Source of the DNA: Modestobacter sp.
Lineage (GTDB): Bacteria > Actinomycetota > Actinomycetes > Mycobacteriales > Geodermatophilaceae
Reading direction: 5' to 3'
Assembly: GCA_025966175.1 (NCBI GenBank)
Contig: JAOPVN010000341.1
Span: 1 to 6,526, forward strand
DNA length: 6,526 nt
The notes below the pieces were generated by a model, which saw nothing but the letters and a program-made list of their open reading frames with translations, was not told where the DNA came from and did not search any database. Shown here in pieces: positions 4,851 to 6,526 of this stretch; within the stretch, counting starts at the first letter, position 1, and each line of letters starts with the position of its first letter. The translations under genes were made by a program, and so were the position numbers.

Positions 4851-6526
4851 TCAGTGGCCGGAGCTGCCGGGGCTGGAGTGCCACAACTTCCGGGGCGCCG
4901 TGGCCGCCTCCCGCCGGGCCGCGGACTTGGTGTCGTCGCCGGCCGGCTTGATGTCGGCGTAGGGCGACATCCGGAACCCGGTCGGGTGCACCAGCACCGG
5001 GCGCACCACCACCGGCCGTGACCCGTGCGACGCCGCCGCCCCGGCGATCGCCTGCTCGGTGTAGCCCCCCGGCGCCGCCATCAGCTCGGCGACCGCGCCC
5101 AGCCCGCCGGCCTCCCACGCCTCGTGCAGCGCCGGCAGTTCCCACGCCCCGGTGGCCCGCATCGACACCCCACGCGGCCCGGTCCGGCGCATCACCCCGC
5201 GGATCACCAGCAGCCACCCGTGGAAGACCGTCGCGGCGTACGGGCCCTGCACGTCCTCGAAGAAGGTCGAGTCCGCGCACCCGGTGCCGTCGTCCAGGGT
5301 CACGAACACCACCCGCCGGCCGGATCGGATCGGCGGGGTCTGGGTGGCCACCTTCACCCCGCCCACCAGCACCTCCGCCCCGCTGCGGCAGCCCAGCAAC
5401 TCCCCCGCCGGCACCGCGCCGAGCGCGGCCAGGAACGGCCGGTAGAACTCCACGACGTGCCGACTGGCGTCCAGCCCCAGCACCTCCAGTTCGGCCCGCA
5501 CCCGCTCGGCGTCGGTGAACTCCGGCAGCCCGGAGCTGACGAACTCGGGTGCTCCAGCACCCTCTCCGGGGACGTCGAACAGTCCGAGCTCACCGGACCC
5601 TGCGTCGTCCTGCCCCACCTCGGCACCGAACAGGTCCAGCCCGAGCTGGCCGGCGCTGCTGGCCCGCGCGCCGCTGCGGCTCCAGCGGTCCAGCTCGCCG
5701 ATCTGCAGCAGCAGGTCGCGGCGGGTCAGCTGCTCCCGCCGCCGGGCCGGGCGACCGCCCTCGCTGTCGCGCACCCCGAACCCGTAGACCGAGTCGAACC
5801 CGCCGGCGAGCACCAGCCGTTCCACCACCGGCCGGGACACCGTCGCCCGGCTCCAGAAGTCGGCCAGCGAGCGGTAGGGCTGACCGGTGACGATCCGGGC
5901 GACCTCGTCGTCGGTGATGCCCTTGACGTCGGCCAGCGACAGCCGAATGCCGTAGCGGGCCGGGTCGGGCATCGACACCGGCATCCAGTCCGGACGAGGC
6001 CGGGCACCGTTGTCCCCGTCCCCGTCGTCCCCGTCGTCCGGCTCGTCCGCCACCCGCTCGAGCCGGTAGGTGCCGGCCGAGGTGTTGACGTCCAGCCCCA
6101 GCACCCGCACCCCGAAGTTGCGGGCGTCGTCGAGGATCAGCCGCTTGGGGTACATCCCCGGGTCGTGGGTGAGCACCCCGGCCAGGAAGGCCGCGGTGTG
6201 GTGGGTCTTCAGCCACGCCGACTGGTAGGTGGGCAGCGCGAACGCCGCGGCGTGGGCCTTGCAGAAGCCGAAGGAGCCGAAGGCGACCAGCACCTCCCAC
6301 ACCTGCTCGACCAGCTGGACGTCGAAGCCCTCCTCCAGCGCCCGCGGCGCGAACCAGGCCTTCACCTCCGGATGGGCGTCCTTCTCCCCCAGCGCCCGGC
6401 GCACCTCGTCGGCCTCGGCCAGCGAGCAGCCGGTCATCGCGGCCACGATCATCAGCACCTGCTCGTGGAAGACCACCACCCCGACGGTCTGCTCGAGCGC
6501 CGGCTTCAGCGCCGGGTGCAGGTACA
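4851..6526 (-). CDS. dnaE2: DNA polymerase III alpha subunit, DnaE2-like (C-terminal part, 5' end outside window)
   Basis: 557 complete codons of a C-family polymerase; the frame runs off the window edge, so the GTG at 6479 is internal. The visible part starts in the fingers region (YLHPALKPALEQTVGVVVFHEQVLMI, then EADEVRRALGEKDAHPE). It continues through SFGFCKAHAAAFALPTYQSAWLKTHH and GMYPKRLILDDARNFGV. An HhH region (SLADVKGITDDEVARIVTG) and an OB fold (VLVGGVKVATQTPPIRSGR to WLLVIRGVMRRTG) follow. The tail is VLVHPTGFRMSPYADIKPAG ... KLWHSSPGSSGH. The PHP domain and catalytic aspartates lie upstream, outside the window. The KAHAAAFALPTYQSAWLKTHH stretch differs from the FGFPESHS pattern I associate with mycobacterial DnaE2/ImuC; it looks like the second DnaE of Streptomyces-type actinobacteria. 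DnaE2-type enzymes serve mutagenic translesion synthesis. The family call is firm; the symbol is less so. No imuA or imuB gene is visible here. Confidence 0.88.
   Translation of the reverse strand, partial: YLHPALKPALEQTVGVVVFHEQVLMIVAAMTGCSLAEADEVRRALGEKDAHPEVKAWFAPRALEEGFDVQLVEQVWEVLVAFGSFGFCKAHAAAFALPTYQSAWLKTHHTAAFLAGVLTHDPGMYPKRLILDDARNFGVRVLGLDVNTSAGTYRLERVADEPDDGDDGDGDNGARPRPDWMPVSMPDPARYGIRLSLADVKGITDDEVARIVTGQPYRSLADFWSRATVSRPVVERLVLAGGFDSVYGFGVRDSEGGRPARRREQLTRRDLLLQIGELDRWSRSGARASSAGQLGLDLFGAEVGQDDAGSGELGLFDVPGEGAGAPEFVSSGLPEFTDAERVRAELEVLGLDASRHVVEFYRPFLAALGAVPAGELLGCRSGAEVLVGGVKVATQTPPIRSGRRVVFVTLDDGTGCADSTFFEDVQGPYAATVFHGWLLVIRGVMRRTGPRGVSMRATGAWELPALHEAWEAGGLGAVAELMAAPGGYTEQAIAGAAASHGSRPVVVRPVLVHPTGFRMSPYADIKPAGDDTKSAARREAATAPRKLWHSSPGSSGH
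5628..5648 (-). other. Putative beta-clamp-binding motif QLGLDLF in the DnaE2-like polymerase
   Basis: On the - strand these codons read Gln-Leu-Gly-Leu-Asp-Leu-Phe, matching the QLxLxLF form of the sliding-clamp-binding motif known from Y-family polymerases and clamp partners. It lies in a flexible, Gly/Asp/Ser-rich linker after the HhH region and before the OB fold, about 265 residues from the C-terminus. That is the same relative place as the internal clamp motif of replicative DnaE. The motif match is seen; clamp binding is inference. Confidence 0.5.
6009..6038 (-). repeat. GTC/CCC codon microsatellite encoding an Asp/Gly linker
   Basis: The + strand shows alternating gtc and ccc triplets, which on the coding strand read GAC and GGG. 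They encode DDGDDGDGDN between TYRLERVADEP and ARPRPDWMPV of the polymerase. The tract is a triplet-repeat expansion in a surface linker just before the HhH domain and keeps the frame, so its length may vary between strains. Confidence 0.55.

Noticed and set aside
6477..6479. GTG as the start of the polymerase gene
   Set aside because: Conserved polymerase sequence (YLHPALKPALEQTVG) continues in frame beyond it to the window edge, so the codon is internal.

Overview
This is a very GC-rich window with G/C-biased third codon positions, frequent GTG starts and short or absent leaders. It suggests a high-GC actinobacterium. Geodermatophilaceae or a related family is my best guess from the gene set and style, but that is inference. 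I see no rRNA, tRNA, CRISPR array, insertion sequence or phage gene. No gap between genes exceeds about 155 bases.

Left block, + strand: the last 32 codons of an unidentified gene with an acidic Ala/Asp/Ser/Gly tail; a JmjC/cupin-type 2-oxoglutarate oxygenase of the ribosomal oxygenase class (103-1437); and a sucrase/ferredoxin-like protein (1406-2428) that overlaps it. These three are tightly packed and probably co-transcribed. They end at a compact structured region (2420-2473) covering the stop codons of two converging genes.

Middle block, - strand: a SAM-dependent methyltransferase resembling the tRNA methyltransferase CmoM (4431 down to 3694), followed by an alkaline-phosphatase-superfamily phosphodiesterase (3694 down to 2450). 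They are coupled through a TGATG stop/start overlap. Divergent from them is a 68-residue + strand gene of unknown function (4585-4791). Both divergent starts lie 6-7 bases behind a TAnnnT -10 box, which points to two leaderless transcripts.

Right block, - strand: the C-terminal 557 residues of a DnaE-family DNA polymerase III alpha subunit, of error-prone DnaE2-like type, running off the window. It carries an apparent beta-clamp-binding motif between its HhH and OB regions.

The most interesting object is a structured repeat of about 57 bases present twice. One copy fills the gap between the converging stops of the small gene and the polymerase gene (4793-4849, + orientation). The other lies inside the coding sequence of the phosphodiesterase gene and encodes its residues 6-25 (3678-3622, - orientation). 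The 51-base cores differ at 11 positions. Eight of those form four base pairs that change together and stay Watson-Crick. This is covariation visible within one window, and it suggests a dispersed palindromic element under structural constraint that has entered both a terminator position and a reading frame.
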